The notes: generated from the letters alone by a model not told the origin. 64,000 nt of DNA from Heracleum sosnowskyi (GCA_030848705.1 CM061245.1:72713564-72777563), one strand, 5' to 3'. Numbered from the stretch's first letter, positions 33,191-46,752 are shown. Numbers and translations are program-made.

Positions 33191-34780
33191 CGAGCTATTG
33201 ATTCATCCTATTTTGTGTAATGTAATTCAATTTTACATGTAGCGGGCTCTTTCTTAAGCCATGTTCCATTTCCTTGCCGCGCAGACTACACCACACTAGT
33301 ACCATAATTGTGTCAGATGCAGAACCCGTTAGCCTAATTTGACCTGATTGGATTGTATATAGGTAAACCAGTTATTGTTAATAAAAAATGTTTATGTTTC
33401 AATAGGGAAATAAAAGTGTTTAAGAACGATATTGTTTTTCAAAAATGGATTTCTGATTCTTCTAGATAAAATGTTAAACTGCTAATTTTATGAAGTATGG
33501 ATCTTATGGTCTGGTAGGATAACATGGAAAATTCAATGAAACTGAATAAATTAAAATGTACGTGAACTGGATGGTGTAGCGATAACTTGGGAGATCTTGC
33601 TTGCTCCAAACACCCTGTGAACTTTTACAAAGTGGTTAGATGCCTGATCATAACTAAAGTAAGGAGCAAAAACGCATTCACTAGTACACTTCCGCCTTAG
33701 AAACTTGGATGCTCCACACGAAGAACCAGGATCTGTTAATGTCTTAAACTTTTCTCTGTTTGTCTTTATAGTTCTCCACCAATATTATTTTTTTCTCTGT
33801 TTTTTGTCAATGTGTGTGAGAGTATGTACGTATATGGTGCGTGCTAGTTTTAATTTATTTCAGAGCTCTTCACGTCATTAAAATTCTGGAATTATGCAGC
33901 AGGTCTGGTTGATGTTTTGTGGTTCAGATGTGCATTTCAGAGAACTCAAAGGTGGTGTAGCTTGTTCTTTGTGTCTATGCAGGTTGGGGAAGTCTTTCAG
34001 CACTGTTTTTAGAGTTCTTTTAGCACTGTTTTAATTTTTTTTGCTATGCATTTCTTTCAGTGATGATGAGCAAATTCCTGGAACCCTAAAATTATCAACT
34101 CAGCGATGGCACCAGTGGACGTGCGTTTGTGCTGGTGTTTTTTTTTCAAACTTTGGACGTGTTACTCGTGGAGTCTATTGTCCCGGTTTTGCAGTTTTTT
34201 AAAACAGTAGGTCTGAAGGGTTGTGCGGTTATAGGTCAGGCTTGCTGGTTTATCTTCTGTAGCAGGTGCTGGCAGGGACTGATATCAAAATAATAGGTCC
34301 GAGGTTCAATTTTTAGTTTTTGATTTTTTTGGTTCTGTTTTGTACTTTTTTTTTGTTAATATTTGAATTCTGTTTTGTACTAAAATCTCAAATCTTATCT
34401 TGAATAGGAGAACTTAACTAGCAAATTCTATCTTGGAACAATAAAAATGCAAGTGATGGAAACCTCTGTTGCATCCATGCTCCAGGTCTAGAGATTTTTC
34501 AGCTCTGGAAGTTCCCCTTCAAATGTAGCAGTTCTCATTCAACCGCCTCAGTTACTTGCAGTAGTGTTTAATTGTAAATAGCAGTTTGTATACTTTAGGT
34601 TTTTTATTGTATTATATGTGACAAGACTTTGAAATATTTTTTTGGCTTACCTTTTGGATGGTTTCTAGGACGATGCTGGTGCTACTTTTGAATTGTTGGT
34701 AATTAGTAGTTTTAATGTAATGACATTGATGTTTGGTGTTGCTTGGATTTGTGGCTTTTATGCCTGGCTAGTTTTATATT
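33191..34780. other. CACTA-2 interior without recognisable gene
   Basis: T-rich intron-like sequence; no convincing ORF or repeat. The TTGCAA subterminal motifs begin at about 34790. Confidence 0.4.
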
Positions 34781-35205
34781 CAAATTGAACCATGCAATTT
34801 TATTTTTAAAAACTGTTGCAATTGTGTCAAAAAGATGTTGCAAATAATGTTACAACTGCTATAAAATTATTGCAATAATGGCTTAAACTGTTGCAATTTG
34901 TCTAATAAATTCATTGCAATTGGACTAATATTTGTTGCATTAAAGTGACTTGTTTGCCAACCATTTGCTACTGCAATGATTTTTAAATGTTGCTGAAGAT
35001 CATAAAACGTTGCTACATGCTTGTATTGCAATGATTTTTAATGTTGCTATATAGAACTGAAATCGTTGCTAAATGGCTCTATTGTAACAGAGGCGGATGC
35101 AACGGTGAAATTTTGGACATTCGTTGCAATTAAGTCTAATGCAACAAATATGGGCCTTAAGGCAATATATTTGTGTTGTTGCAATATGCAATCTATGGTG
35201 TAGTG

Positions 35206-35300
35206 AAATTTCAATTTTATCAAATTTTTTCTAACTTCAAGTGACGCTTGCTCGCTTCACTTGGGGGGCATCAAATTTTAATTTTATCAAATTTATTCTA
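35206..35300. repeat. Minisatellite array, middle remnant
   Basis: About one and a half units of the same repeat between CACTA-2 and element C; it ends in TTCTA, the TSD of element C. Confidence 0.9.
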
Positions 35301-35845
35301 TGTTAGGCCGAATACACAATATATAATCAAGTATGTATGAGAATAACAATCAAGAACACAGGTTTGTAAATCAACAAACTGAATTATATTAAATAATTCT
35401 CTCTTAGTGATGTTAATGAATCACAAAGAGCTACTAGGTTACAAGAATAATACATTTAATGTTCGCGCTCCTTCTAGGGATAACCTATCTGTGTTTATAT
35501 AGTACACAGCTACATACAATCCTTATCTAATTGATACTCCTATAAATTAGCTATACAATTATTATCAATTAAGGATTGCTTCAGTCTTCTGTCCAGTCTC
35601 CTTAGCTGTATCAATATATTCTGCTTCTTTCCATCTTCAGAATATATTGCTTCTAGAATCTTTATCTTTGCACCGACAGCTAAGTCAACTATCACCCTGT
35701 CAGACTTTATCAAACTCTGACCGGCTTCCATGTAAACTCTTCACCCAGTCAGACTTTATCAAACTCTGACTGGCTTCTATATAAACTCTGATATGTACAT
35801 GGTACTTAAACACTGATGAACAAACGTTAGCAATTATATCTAACA
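35301..35845 (-). repeat. Element C 3' LTR
   Basis: Minus strand: TATATAAA box at 35501-35494 in a CTATATAAACACAG context like B. AACTCTGA/TCAGAGTTT words and a repeated AGTCAGACTTTATCAAACTC are present near 35690-35790. No TTCAACCC hairpin, unlike the other LTRs here. The called 63-residue frame in it is not a gene. Confidence 0.95.
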
Positions 35846-35858
35846 ATCTCCCCCAACT
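35846..35858 (-). other. Element C 3' polypurine tract
   Basis: Minus strand AGTTGGGGGAGAT abutting the 3' LTR. Confidence 0.85.
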
Positions 35859-35989
35859 TGTTCATACCAAAATGTACAAGTTAAACAGATAATTGATGAT
35901 GTCAAAACATATAACAAATGCAGTGATTAAAATATAACAGAGTTTAATTTTAACTTAGAATAGAAAACATAAAAACTTACAGTCAGACT

Positions 35990-38900
35990 TTACTTGACTT
36001 CTTGAACATCAGGTACTGTCCTGAGATAATCAATCAACAGTCTTCTTTCAGCATTCTCAAGTTCAGCTATCATAATCTCTTTCAGCTCCTTATACTCTGG
36101 ATCTCCTTCACCAGTTTGATATATAGCAGCCCTCAGAGAATAGATACTGTTTTTCTTCATGTCATTCCCTAGTCGAATGTAATGAACTTTGTCTGACTCT
36201 AGGTTAAATTCTAAAACCTTTATTCCAAGTGCAGTTTTAAATCTAGCACTGTTTCTTTTCATTTCCACTATTTTTCCAGCATGATCCCTATACTTTGGAA
36301 TATAAACACTTGATACTCCTCCTCCAAGCATAGCTTTAGATCTCAGCATCTTTTCTCTCAACACTTGAGCAACATCATGAGTGTGTCTGTTCTTGACTTT
36401 CAAAAGATAAAGTACATATTCAAGTTCTTCCCATGATTTAAGATTGACATCAGATTCTCCAACCTTATAAACTCTTCCATCACTCATGAAGTATAACAAA
36501 AATTGCTTCTTCAATACTCTGTGAAAAATCAACTGAACAGACTCTAACTTATCAAGGTTTTCTTGTGTAACCCCAATACCAGATTCTGCCAGTGAAATGT
36601 TGTCTTGAGATCTGTTATTTGTTCTTCTCTCTCTGTGTGAACCCAGTCCAGATTTATCAAAGGCTTCTTTTCCCAATACTGTTCTGGTTTCTGAGAAATT
36701 CACAGCTTCAAGCTTTAAGTCTTCAAGAATTTTTGGTTTGCTGAATCCTGGAAGTAGTGTAGATTTCTGTACAACTTGAGCAACGTCAGAGGTTGTCAAA
36801 ACTTTGGTAATAACATCAACTTGAGCAGCGTCAGAGGTTGATTTAGCTAATCTTGTTTCAACTTGAGCAATGTCAGAGGTTGATTTAAACTTCTTATTCA
36901 GGTTAGGCTCTTCAAGCATCACGCCTTTACCTTTATCAGCATTTGAACAAATAGGCCTCCTTGAGTACTGTAAACTCTGATCAGAGTTTACATTCTCTTT
37001 GATAACAATTCCTTTTTCTTTTCTCCTCGGAGCCTTGATAACCTTCTGTTTGTAAATTCCAGCTTTAACATCTTTCATGTGTTCTTCAGCAAGCAATTGC
37101 TCTTCTGCCTGGATATCTTCAATAGTAACATCTTTACCATGTTCTGCTAAGAATAACTGTGTAGCAACTTCTTCATCAGTAACTGGAGATTTAGAGGAAA
37201 GAAGTAAACTTCTAACCCTTGAAGAAGACTGCCCTCCAGTGTATAATCTTTTTCCATCAGCATTTGTCTGAGCATCAGAGTTTGACCTCCTCCCTTGCCT
37301 TTGAACATTCTTTGATCTTGGATGATGTTTGTCTCTTGCACCACCATCAGCAGTATCATCCTTCTGAGTCAGAGTTTGAGAGCTCTTGCATTTGTCTTTA
37401 GATACTCTCTCCCCCTTTTTGACATCATCAGACAGCAAAACTGATGTGAGCAATTCAATGGAATTTGCAATTTCATCCAACTTTGTTGACATTGTGACTT
37501 GATTTTCTTCAACTTTGGACAACCTGGAATCAAAATTCTTCTGATCTTTACACAAAGAAATATACAATGATTTATCCTTCTGTTGTGTAAGCTCTCTTGT
37601 AGCTATATCATTCCTCAAACTTTCAATCACCTTGTCAGAAGCATCAAAACGATTGTTTAATGATTTGATTTGTACAATAGTTGCTTTGAGATGACTGAGA
37701 AGTTCTGGATTTTTAATCTCTTTGGAAGACTTTGTCACAAAATCTGCAGCTCGTTCATTGGAAAAGATAGTATCCTTGCTCGACCAATTTGAGAAGTACA
37801 TATTCTGAAAATGTTCTGCAGTAGCACGATTGACTTCTCTTGCCTCATCAGAGTTAGCTTGAATATCAGATAACTCTACTTGAATATCAGGATTGGAATG
37901 AGTAGGACTAGCTTCAGCATTGTCATCCTCTGCTTCATTCTCTGTAATAACATTCTCTGCCACTTTTTCAGGATCATCAGAGTGTGCATTATTACTATAC
38001 TCTGCTTCTCTTTGAACAATCGCAACAACAGATTGTTGTAGAGCTTCAAGAACAAGAGCATCCTCAGAGTTTGCAACAAACTCTGCTTCAAAAGGAACAT
38101 TTTCTGTTGCATCCTTTTCAACAACATCAGGATTTGCAGCAACAGTTTCTGTAGCATTAGCAGTAAAAGTCTGATTGACTTCCTCACCTTTCTCAACTTC
38201 AAAAGTAAGTATTTCTGTGTGAGAAGCCATAGATTCTTCAATTCTCACAGTATCTAGATCAGCTTCCAAACCCTCTGTGAAATGTTCAGAGTTTAAAGAG
38301 GTGTTTGCTTCAACTTCCATATGAAATTCTTGAGGCTCAAAAATCCTGCTATCAGAGTGATCAGCAGCTTCCTCAACTACATCATCAGCATTTGATGTAG
38401 GAGCTTCTGTTGCAGTATTTACTCTGTCCTTAGTAGGCACAGTAGTATCAAAAATCTCCTCTTGTACTTCAGGAGTTACATTCTCCATAGAAACTCTGTC
38501 CTCAAAGACAGCTTCATCCTCTTGAATCTGAACGTCAAGATTTTCTACAGCTTTGGAAAAAATATTCTCAGCACAAAAGAGATGTGCTGCTACTAATCTT
38601 CTTTTTCTCTGATGAAGAGTTTCTTCATCAGTTTCACTATCTTCAACAGCAGCATCAGACTGTGCTCTGTTGGCTCTTCTTTTCTTTAGCCTTTTCTCCT
38701 GAGGCATACCATCAGGTTTTGATGCCCCAGCTTCAGCATTTGACTTAGCAACCCTGGCAGGTTTAGTACCAACATGCTTAGTCCTACCACCCCTTTTAGA
38801 TTTAACAGAAGTTGACAGAGGCAGTTCTTGTTGTAGAGGCTCAAGTTGAGAAGAAGCTTGTGGTGGTGGATTGACTTGAGCATTTAAAAACTGTTGCACA

Positions 38901-39670
38901 GATTGAGGTAGCAACAAGTCTCCAACAACCCCTTTCTTAACATCTTTATTAATAAGATCAGAAAATATTCTCTTATGTAATTTAAAACAAGAAACATCTT
39001 CTTCACCGACTTCCACTCCTTCAACACAGTAAGAGAACAAAGTCTGACAGAATCTAGAGAAATAGACTACTCCTCTATTCTCTGTCATTTTCTCTCCTAG
39101 ATTATTCAAAACAAGTCATGCAAAATCAAAATGATTATCGAATAAAAGAGAATACCCGATTTGCAGACTGTCTGTGGGAATAGCATCCCAGTTTGTGCAT
39201 TTCTTGCTAAAAGTCCTTGTGATGCAATCAAAGAAGAAGCTCCACTCCTTCCTTAAGAATGGGCGTTTTAGCTGTCCAATCTTCGACAAGGGTCCAGAAT
39301 ACCCAATTTCTCGCATCATTCTTATCAAGTCCTCATCACCCATTCCAATTGTATACGAAGAAAATTCAGGAAACCCCATTGCAGCGCGAATGGTTCCAGC
39401 AGTAATTACATACTCTGTATCTTCATATGCAAAAATAATCGATGGGTTACCTGTTTCACCACCATCATCATACAATCCTGTTTCCCAGAACGCCTTTATC
39501 TGTGAACTAGAAAGTTTTTCAGGTTCCACCAAAGCACGCCCAATCGCTGACTGAGCAAGAAAGTTTTGTATGATATGAAACACCTCTGGTGCATTGACAG
39601 TGTTTAATGGGGCTGAATAATTATTAGGAACAAACTCTAACCCAGAAGCAACAAAAACTGTAGTAGCCAT
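35990..39670 (-). pseudogene. Element C ORF3 (extra ORF), single nonsense codon
   Basis: ATG at 39670; one frame to 35990 (about 1226 codons) interrupted only by a TGA at 39118-39116. N-terminal domain (about residues 1-200): FAYEDTEYVITAGTIRAAMG, GYSGPLSKIGQLKRPFLRKE, WSFFFDCITRTFSKKCTN. Then a basic low-complexity region, long acidic NSD/NAD-rich stretches produced by the AACTCTGA word, a coiled coil (about 690-780), DVKKGERV at the purine tract, and a C-terminal module (KVLEFNLESDKV, SLRAAIYQTGEGD) shared with B and E. No transmembrane or signal sequence. It is the most complete ORF3 in the window. Function unknown. Confidence 0.85.
37405..37420 (-). other. Purine tract inside ORF3 of element C
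   Basis: Minus strand AAAAAGGGGGAGAGAG, encoding KKGER; equivalent to 12760-12775 in element B. Confidence 0.5.
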
Positions 39671-41074
39671 TAGTACGAATCGAGAAGAAAAATCAAAAAA
39701 ACTGATTCAAAAGAGTTTGTGTGTAGAAAAGTGTTTGTGAATATGCTTGTGTGACAATTGATGTGTGTTGGAGTAAGATGTGAAAAGTTTTGACGAAGGT
39801 GTGTGTATTGTATAAATGGAAAATTCAAAATTAAAAACTGAACAGTTTTTAATCATTAATACACAACTGTCTTACTCCATTAACTGTGTTAGTGGGACAC
39901 GTGGCATACATGCAATGACTGACAGCAAATAATTGACAGTTTTCAATGCGCATGCGTAGTAAAAACAGCAATAACTACCGTCTGTTACACTTTTCTAGGC
40001 ATTAACCTCTCTCCTCTGTTCAAAAACATCCTTGAACGACTGTCCAATCATACTCTTTTTAAATTTTCAAAACAAATGTCTTTTTCTCAAAATTATAATA
40101 TGTCTGAAACCAACAAAATTTATTTTAACCATCAGAGATTAAAATTAAATTACCTCGGCGTAGAGTACACAAATCATCAGTGTTTATCAATTCACCTCCT
40201 TTATACATAAACTCTTTTCACAAACTGTACAGGTGTGTGTATTTGTGTGTGAATTAGCAGAGTTTACTGAATATAAATATTTAGACCATCTCAAAGTGCA
40301 TAAAATCCACAAACTAAAAGCAGTAATAACTGGTTGCCTAAACTCTCATGTATAAAATAAAATCTGATTCTTATGTCTAAACTCTGTATACTGATATCCT
40401 TTCATTTGGATATATCTTTCATTTTTCACCCCCTTTCTATATATGCTTTCATATATATTTTTAATTAAATTTTTTTTTTTTTTTATTATTATTTTTCCAG
40501 TAATCAGTGGTTGGCACTAGTCACCAAAAATCAAAGATTTTAGCCCTTATTTCATACAATAAGTTCCTGGATCTTCCTAGGCACAACATGATCTCAAAGG
40601 AATTTGTGCTCTTTTTGGCATCTTTTGATTTGAGGGTGAATTATTTGCAATTAATAATCAGAGTTTAGACTTTTCATCAGTTAATACAATTAATTTATGA
40701 GAGAAAATGCAAACAGCTAATACAATCTCAGTGTATAGGATCAATAAACTAAGAGATGCTATAAATATAGAGACAGTATCATGCTGTGTAAAATTTCTGC
40801 ACATTTTGTAATCAGAGTTTATAATACTTAGAAGGATTCATGATTACTTACTGAAAATCATGCTTCATACATTTTTCTTCATCGGTCCATGTGGTTCAGA
40901 CAAAATTACAATCAGAGTATAACATTAGACTGTAACTATCAGAGTATAACTGTCAGAGTATGACTAACAGAGTTTACTTATCAGAGTTTAACATGTTGGT
41001 GCAGATAACAGTTAACACATTCAAAGAATCATGAACATAAAATCATGTATAGAGTTTGAATCTAACCAGCATCT
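39671..41074 (-). other. Element C pol-ORF3 spacer
   Basis: 1.4 kb without ORF on either strand. Contains a long T run (about 40468-40483) and a cluster of CAGAGTTT/CAGAGTAT words at 40905-40995. The corresponding position in element B carries an antisense ORF; none is seen here. Confidence 0.6.
39811..39818 (-). promoter_or_regulatory. TATA-like site upstream of element C ORF3
   Basis: Minus strand TTTATACA, about 140 bp upstream of the ORF3 ATG, with a pyrimidine-rich leader between. Comparable to the TATAAAAG before ORF3 of element A. Confidence 0.3.
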
Positions 41075-44000
41075 CTAGTCAAAACCAGAGATCATTCCAA
41101 GTTCATTTACCAGCCTTGTAAAGATAGCTTCACTCAAAGGTTTGGTGAAGATATCTGCAAGCTGTTGGTCTGTAGATACAAAATGAAGTTCAATATCTCC
41201 TTCTTCCACATGTTCCCTGATAAAATGATATCTTATGATGATGTGCTTGGTCATGAAGTGCTGTACTGGATTACCTGTCATAGCAATAGCACTTTGATTA
41301 TCACAGTAAATAGGTATTTTAGAGTACCTTAATCCATAGTCCAGCAACTGATTCTTCATCCAAAGAATTTGTGCACAACAGCTACCAGCAGCTATATACT
41401 CTGCATCTGCAGTGGATGTAGAAATTGATTTCTGTTTCTTGCTATACCAAGAAACCAATCTGTCACCTAAGAATTGACAGCTTCCACTTGTACTTTTTCT
41501 GTCTATCTTACAGCCTGCAAAATCTGCATCAGAGTAACCAATTAGCTTAAACTCTGATTCTCTAGGATACCACAAACCCAAGGTTATGGTTCCTTTGAGA
41601 TATTTGAAAATCCTTTTTACAGCTGTTAGATGAGGCTCTCTGGGATCTGCTTGAAATCTTGCACAAAGACATGTTGCATACATGATATCAGGTCTACTTG
41701 CAGTAAGATACAGTAAAGACCCTATCATTCCTCTGTAATTTGTCATATCTACTGAGGCTCCTGTGTCTTTGTCTAGTTTTGTTGCTGTAGCCATGGGAGT
41801 TGTAGCAGATGAACTATCAAGCATACCAAATTTCTTAAGAAGATTTCTAGTATATTTTGCTTGATTGATAAAAATACCATCATCTGTTTGCTTGACCTGT
41901 AAGCCTAGAAAATAACTAAGCTCTCCCATCATGCTCATTTGATACCTGGATTGCATAAGCTTTGCAAACTTCTTACAAAGTTTGTCATTAGTAGATCCAA
42001 AGATAATATCATCTACATAAATTTGAACTAAAAGCAAATCATCACCAGAATTGAAATAAAACAAGGTTTTATCAATTGTACCTCTTGTGAACCCACTTTC
42101 TAAAAGAAATTGAGCAAGAGTTTCATACCATGCTCTTGGTGCTTGCTTTAGTCCATATAATGCCTTGTCAAGCCTGTAGACATAATCTGGATGCTTGGGA
42201 TCTACAAATCCTGGTGGTTGTTCAACAAACACTTCTTCTTCAAGCTTCCCATTGAGAAAAGCACTTTTTACATCCATCTGAAAGACTTTAAACTTCTTGT
42301 GTGCAGCATAGGCCAGAAAAATTCTTATGGCTTCCAATCTTGCAACTGGAGCAAAGGTTTCATCATAGTCAATCCCTTCCTGTTGTGAATAACCTTTAGC
42401 CACAAGTCTAGCCTTGTTTCTTGTAATAATACCTTCACTGTCAGTCTTGTTTCTGAAAACCCACTTTGTACCTACTATTGATCTATTCTTTGGTCTAGGT
42501 ACAAGTGTCCAGACTTCATTTCTTTCAAATTCATTTAACTCTTCTTGCATTGCTGTAATCCAATTAGCATCTTGAAGAGCTTCCTCCACTTTCTTTGGTT
42601 CTGTTTGAGACAAGAAAGCATGATACAGACACTCATTATTTGTTGCACTTCTAGTTCTCACACTAGCATCAGGATCTCCAATTATGAGATCAGGTGTGTG
42701 TGTGCCTGTGTCCACTTTCTTGCTGTTGGTAAGTGGTTTCTTGCATCATTATTGGATCCTCCCCCTTGATCCATGCTTTCCTGATTCATATTTTGACTTT
42801 CTGCAGTATCTGAGGCTCCCCCTGAATTGGATGGCTCAGAGTTTGAACTGTCAGAGTTTGAATCAGTTTCCTCAACTGACTCACTTGCTGTGTCTTGTTG
42901 AGCTTCTTCATGCTCCCCCTCAACTGGTTCTCTATTTTGTTCAATTTGAGAATTTCCAGTTTCTCCAGTATTTACCAGTAGAGGTTCAGAGTATGCTTCG
43001 TCAGAGTTTGTCAGAACCGCTTCATCAGAGTTTGTCGGTACTGCTTCATCAGAGTTTACATCATCAGAGAGTAAACCTTCATTTTCAAAACGCAGTTGAT
43101 CATATCCATCTAAGTCATCAAGTCCAGTTATTTTCTTGTCATCAAGTGACACATGTATGGATTCCATGATCACTTTAGTTCTCAGATTGTAGACTCTGAA
43201 TGCTTTTGTTGACAATGGATAACCAACAAAGATTCCTTCATCAGCTTTTAACTCGAACTTAGTCAACTGTTCAGGATGAGTTTTCAACACAAAGCATTTG
43301 CATCCAAATATATGAAAATATTTCAAATTTGGCTTCTTATTTTTCACCATCTCATATGGTGTTTTCCCATGCTTGTTGATCAATGTTGTATTCTGAGTAA
43401 AACAAGCAGTTTGAACAGCTTCTGCCCAGAAATAGGTTGGTAACTTTGCTTCATCAAGCATTGTTCTGGCAGCTTCAATTAAAGTTCTGTTCTTTCTTTC
43501 AACTACACCATTTTGCTGTGGAGTTCCAGGTGCAGAAAATTCTTGTTTCACTCCTCTTTCCTTGCAGAAAGCTTCCATAATTGAGTTTCTGAATTCAGTT
43601 CCATTATCACTCCTTATAATTTTGACTTTGTGCTGTGATCCTTTGTCCAGTAGATTTACATGATCCAACAGAGTTTGAGCAGTTTCATCCTTCTTTGATA
43701 AGAAATATACCCATGTATATCTAGTATATTCATCAACAATTACTAGAGCATATTTCTTTCTGCCCATAGACATCACATTCACTGGTCCAAAGAGATCAAC
43801 ATGTAGAAGATGATAAGGTTCCACTACTGAAGATTCAGATTTGCTCTTGAAAGATGACTTCCTTTGCTTGGCCTTTTGACAAGAATCACATAGGCCATCT
43901 AGACTGAGTATTGATTTTGGGAGTCCCCTTACAAGATCCTTTCTTATAAGCTCATTTATGTTGTTCAAATTGAGATGAGAGAGCTTCTTATGCCAATTCC

Positions 44001-44415
44001 AACTCTCTTCATTTGACATTTTTGCAGTCAGACACACTGTTCTTCCATCAGAGTTTGTTACCAAACTTGCTTCATAAATGTTGTTGTGCCTGTGTCCAAC
44101 TAGAACAACTTTTCCAGTAGATTTACTGATAACTTCATAGTATTCAGTATGAAAATCTACATGGTTTCCTCTGTCACAGATTTGACTCACAGATAGCAGA
44201 TTATGCTTGAGTCCTGAGACTAGAGCTACATTTGTGATGATGACACTTCCAAGATTAATATTGCCATATCCCAGAGTGTGTCCTATGTTGCCATCTCCAT
44301 AGGAAACCTTTGGGCCAACCTTCTCCTTAAAGTTTGATAGCAGGGCCTTATTTCCAGTCATATGTCCTGAGCATCCACTGTCCAAGATAAGTGTGCTCTC
44401 TTTTATACCCTGCAA
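41075..44415 (-). pseudogene. pol: Element C pol: protease, integrase, RT, RNase H (one CA-slippage frameshift)
   Basis: The frame opens TTG CAG GGT right after a TGA; there is no ATG. Protease LILDSGCSGHMTG; integrase zinc finger WHKKLSHLNL...CDSCQKAK; DDE core HVDLFGPV, RSDNGTEFRN, NGVVERKNRT; a long S/N/E-rich linker with AGGGGGAGC tracts; RT FQMDVKSAFLNGKLEEE and IYVDDIIFG; RNase H SDADFAGCKIDRKSTSG, IYCDNQSAIA. The only break is a 2-bp gain in a CA run (GTGTGTGTGTG at 42694-42704 on the plus strand) between linker and RT, which ends the upstream frame at 42682; the RT frame continues from 42715 to 41075. All catalytic residues are present. Confidence 0.94.
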
Positions 44416-45514
44416 TCACAAACAAACACTAAGTGTTAGTTTTAAGGACCCAGACTTGCTTGGATCCTTTGTCTTTCTTAACAGTGTTAGTTTTTGCAGC
44501 GGAATTACTATCAACAGAGTTTAAACTAACATTGTCAGACTTTACACTTGCAGAGTTTGCTCTAACCCATTTCAGATTGGGTTTTAGCTCATAATAGTTG
44601 TGATAAATAGCATGATAACTCTTGCAAGTATAAATGGAATGCCAAGTGCTCCCACAGTGTGTGCATAAAGTCTGTGGTCTAACCCTAACATAATCATTCT
44701 TTACTCCTGATGTAGAAGGTAAAGAATTGATATTTTTATTCTTTGTGCAGTAATTAGCAAGATGATTAGAACTACCACAATTATAACATGTTTTCCTTGG
44801 AGCAGCAGCATTAGGCAAATGATTATTTCTTTTATTTATGCCTATCTTTCCATTCCTATTCTTCTTGGATCCTTTTGGTTTCATGGCAGATTTTACCTCT
44901 TTGAGCTTATGATTGAACTGTTTTCCTGTCATCAAACCAACATTAACCTGTTTTTCACAAATTTTTACTGGCTTTCTAACAGCTTCTCTTTCCATAAGTT
45001 TTTCTGTTATAATATTTTCCTGTCTTTCACAGGCTTCATCTGATTCCATATCAGCTTCTCTTATTACAACAGATTTTAACTTATTGGCTTCTGGAACAAA
45101 TATCACAGGTTTAAGTTGTGGTTTAACCTTAACCTTGTCTTTAAACCTAAGTTCATCATTTTCACAATAGCCTAAACCTACAGAATCTGTCTGAAACACT
45201 TGATGAGTGTCTCTTCCAGAATCTGTCCAAGTCTTGATTATTTTTCTTTCTTTTTCTAGATCAGATTCTAATTGCTTATATCTTTTGAGCAACTCCTGTT
45301 CTACATAAACAGCATCATCTCTTTCTTTTTGAATCTGCTTCATATTTTCAAGTTCTCCTTCAAGAAACTTGTTTCTATTTTTAAGACTAAGATTCTCAGC
45401 TTTAATTCTCTCATTCTCTAAAGTCTGATCCCTATAGCTAACATGTACGCTTTTCAGATATACTCTTAACTCAGATATATTATCAGTATCATAAGCATAA
45501 GTAGTTAGGGGTAC
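44410..45514 (-). other. Element C candidate gag-pol intron
   Basis: Minus strand donor AAG|GTACCCC at 45515/45514 and acceptor TTTGTTTGTGATTGCAG|GGT at 44410/44409. An ACTAAC branch-point-like motif lies about 30 nt upstream of the acceptor. Both are in phase 0. Gag and pol are in different frames here, so neither simple stop readthrough nor initiation at an ATG would give Gag-Pol, while this splice would. Confidence 0.5.
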
Positions 45515-46752
45515 CTTATTTTCAGATGATTCAGTCTCATCTCTGACAGTTGCCATAAGAGCATAATTTTCTCCATCATCAGAGTCTGAAGTATCTGCCC
45601 AGTCTTTGCCTTTAGAGATGAGTGCTTTCTCAGATTTGCCTTTCTTGCACTCTGGGGCATAGTGACCCATCTCCTTACACCTGTAGCACTGGATTTCAGA
45701 TTTATCCTTCTTGCCAGACTTGGTCTCCCTTCCATCAGACTTTCTAAAACTTTTCCTTTCAGAGTTTGAATCTTTCCTTGAGAATCTCTTTCCTTTCTTG
45801 AAGTTCTTGAATCCCATCTTCTTGAAAGTCTTCACCATTAAAGCAGCCATCTTCATCATCTCTTCTTTATCATCCTCAGAATCAGAAGCTTCATCAGAGT
45901 TGAGTCATCATCAGAGTTTGATGACTCACTTTCAGATTTAATAACTAAAGCCTTTCCCTTGGCTTTCTTTCTTGAAGATTCCTTCTTAATGGGCTTCTCC
46001 TCAACTTTGAGAGCAACAGATTTTGTCTTTTTACTCAATCTTCTATTCCTTTGTTCTATCTCCAGTTCATGAGTTTTCAACAACCCATAGATTTCATCAA
46101 GATCTGTATCAGCAAGCTCATAATTATCTCTTATTGTGGTTGTCTTTAAATCCCACTTTTCAGGTAGAGATAACAGAAACTTGAGATTAGACTCTTCAAG
46201 CTCATATTCTTTATCAACCAGAGACAGATCATTCAATAGTTTGCAAAATCTGTCATAAGTCTCAGTCAAGGTTTCATTAGGTCTTGAATCAAAGTGCTCA
46301 TACTCCTGTGTGAGTATTGTCTTTCTGTTCTTCTTAATAGCACCTGTTCCCTGGCATCTGACTTCTAAAGCATCCCATATCTCTTTGGCAGTCTTGCAGC
46401 CAATTACTCTGTTAGACATAACATTATCTAAAGCACTGTGGAGAAGATGTCTAACCTTTGCATCTTTTGCAATTGATGAGATGTCCTCAGGAGTCATATC
46501 TTTCTTTTCCTTTGGAACAGTCTTTTGTTCTTGACCATCAACAACAGGGGACAATTTAGTCGGCATACGAGGACCATCATAGATTCTGTCAAGCTATTCT
46601 GGATCTGTAGCCTCCAGAAACATGGTCATCTTCACCTTCCAAATCGGATACTCTACTGGCCTGAGTATTGGAACCCTGATTGTTTCATATCGACTCACAG
46701 AATTAGGCTTAACCTGTTCAGCCTTGGGAGCTGTTTGATTTTCTTCAGACAT
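44429..46752 (-). pseudogene. Element C gag (one nonsense, one frameshift)
   Basis: ATG at 46752 (MSEENQTAPKAEQVKPN). An in-frame TAG at 46596-46594 replaces the Tyr codon seen in element B (DYLDRI). A small indel near 45900 shifts the frame; the downstream frame (45859-44429) runs to the natural stop. Knuckles CYRCKEMGHYAPEC, CYNCGSSNHLANYC and CTHCGSTWHSIYTC, with a coiled coil of about 100 residues between the first and second. Tail KQVWVLKTNT. Same architecture as the intact Gag of B, so the ancestral gene is clear. Confidence 0.9.

Larger units (their letters stand above)
31056..35205. mobile_element. CACTA-2 DNA transposon, non-autonomous, with captured fragments
   Basis: The right end read on the minus strand is CACTACACCATAGATTG. 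The left end begins CTACACCATAGATTG preceded by CG, so the first two bases of CACTA appear lost. Subterminal GTTGCAA/TTGCAAC motifs are dense at both ends (31070-31210 and 34800-35190). About 19 bp of the minisatellite unit is missing at the left junction, which explains why no 3-bp TSD is seen. About 4.15 kb, no transposase. A CT/GA-rich block at 31370-31470, ending in an AAAAAG|GTACTC donor-like site, looks like a captured 5' UTR. The interior also holds an exon-like block and a copia fragment. Confidence 0.75.

Noticed and set aside
35540..35731. 63-codon ORF present in two identical copies (also 47055-47246)
   Set aside because: It lies entirely inside the two LTRs of element C and has no independent support.
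42684..43169. Plus-strand ORF of 161 codons opposite element C pol
   Set aside because: Shadow of the low-complexity pol linker; no start context, promoter or conserved equivalent in A or B.
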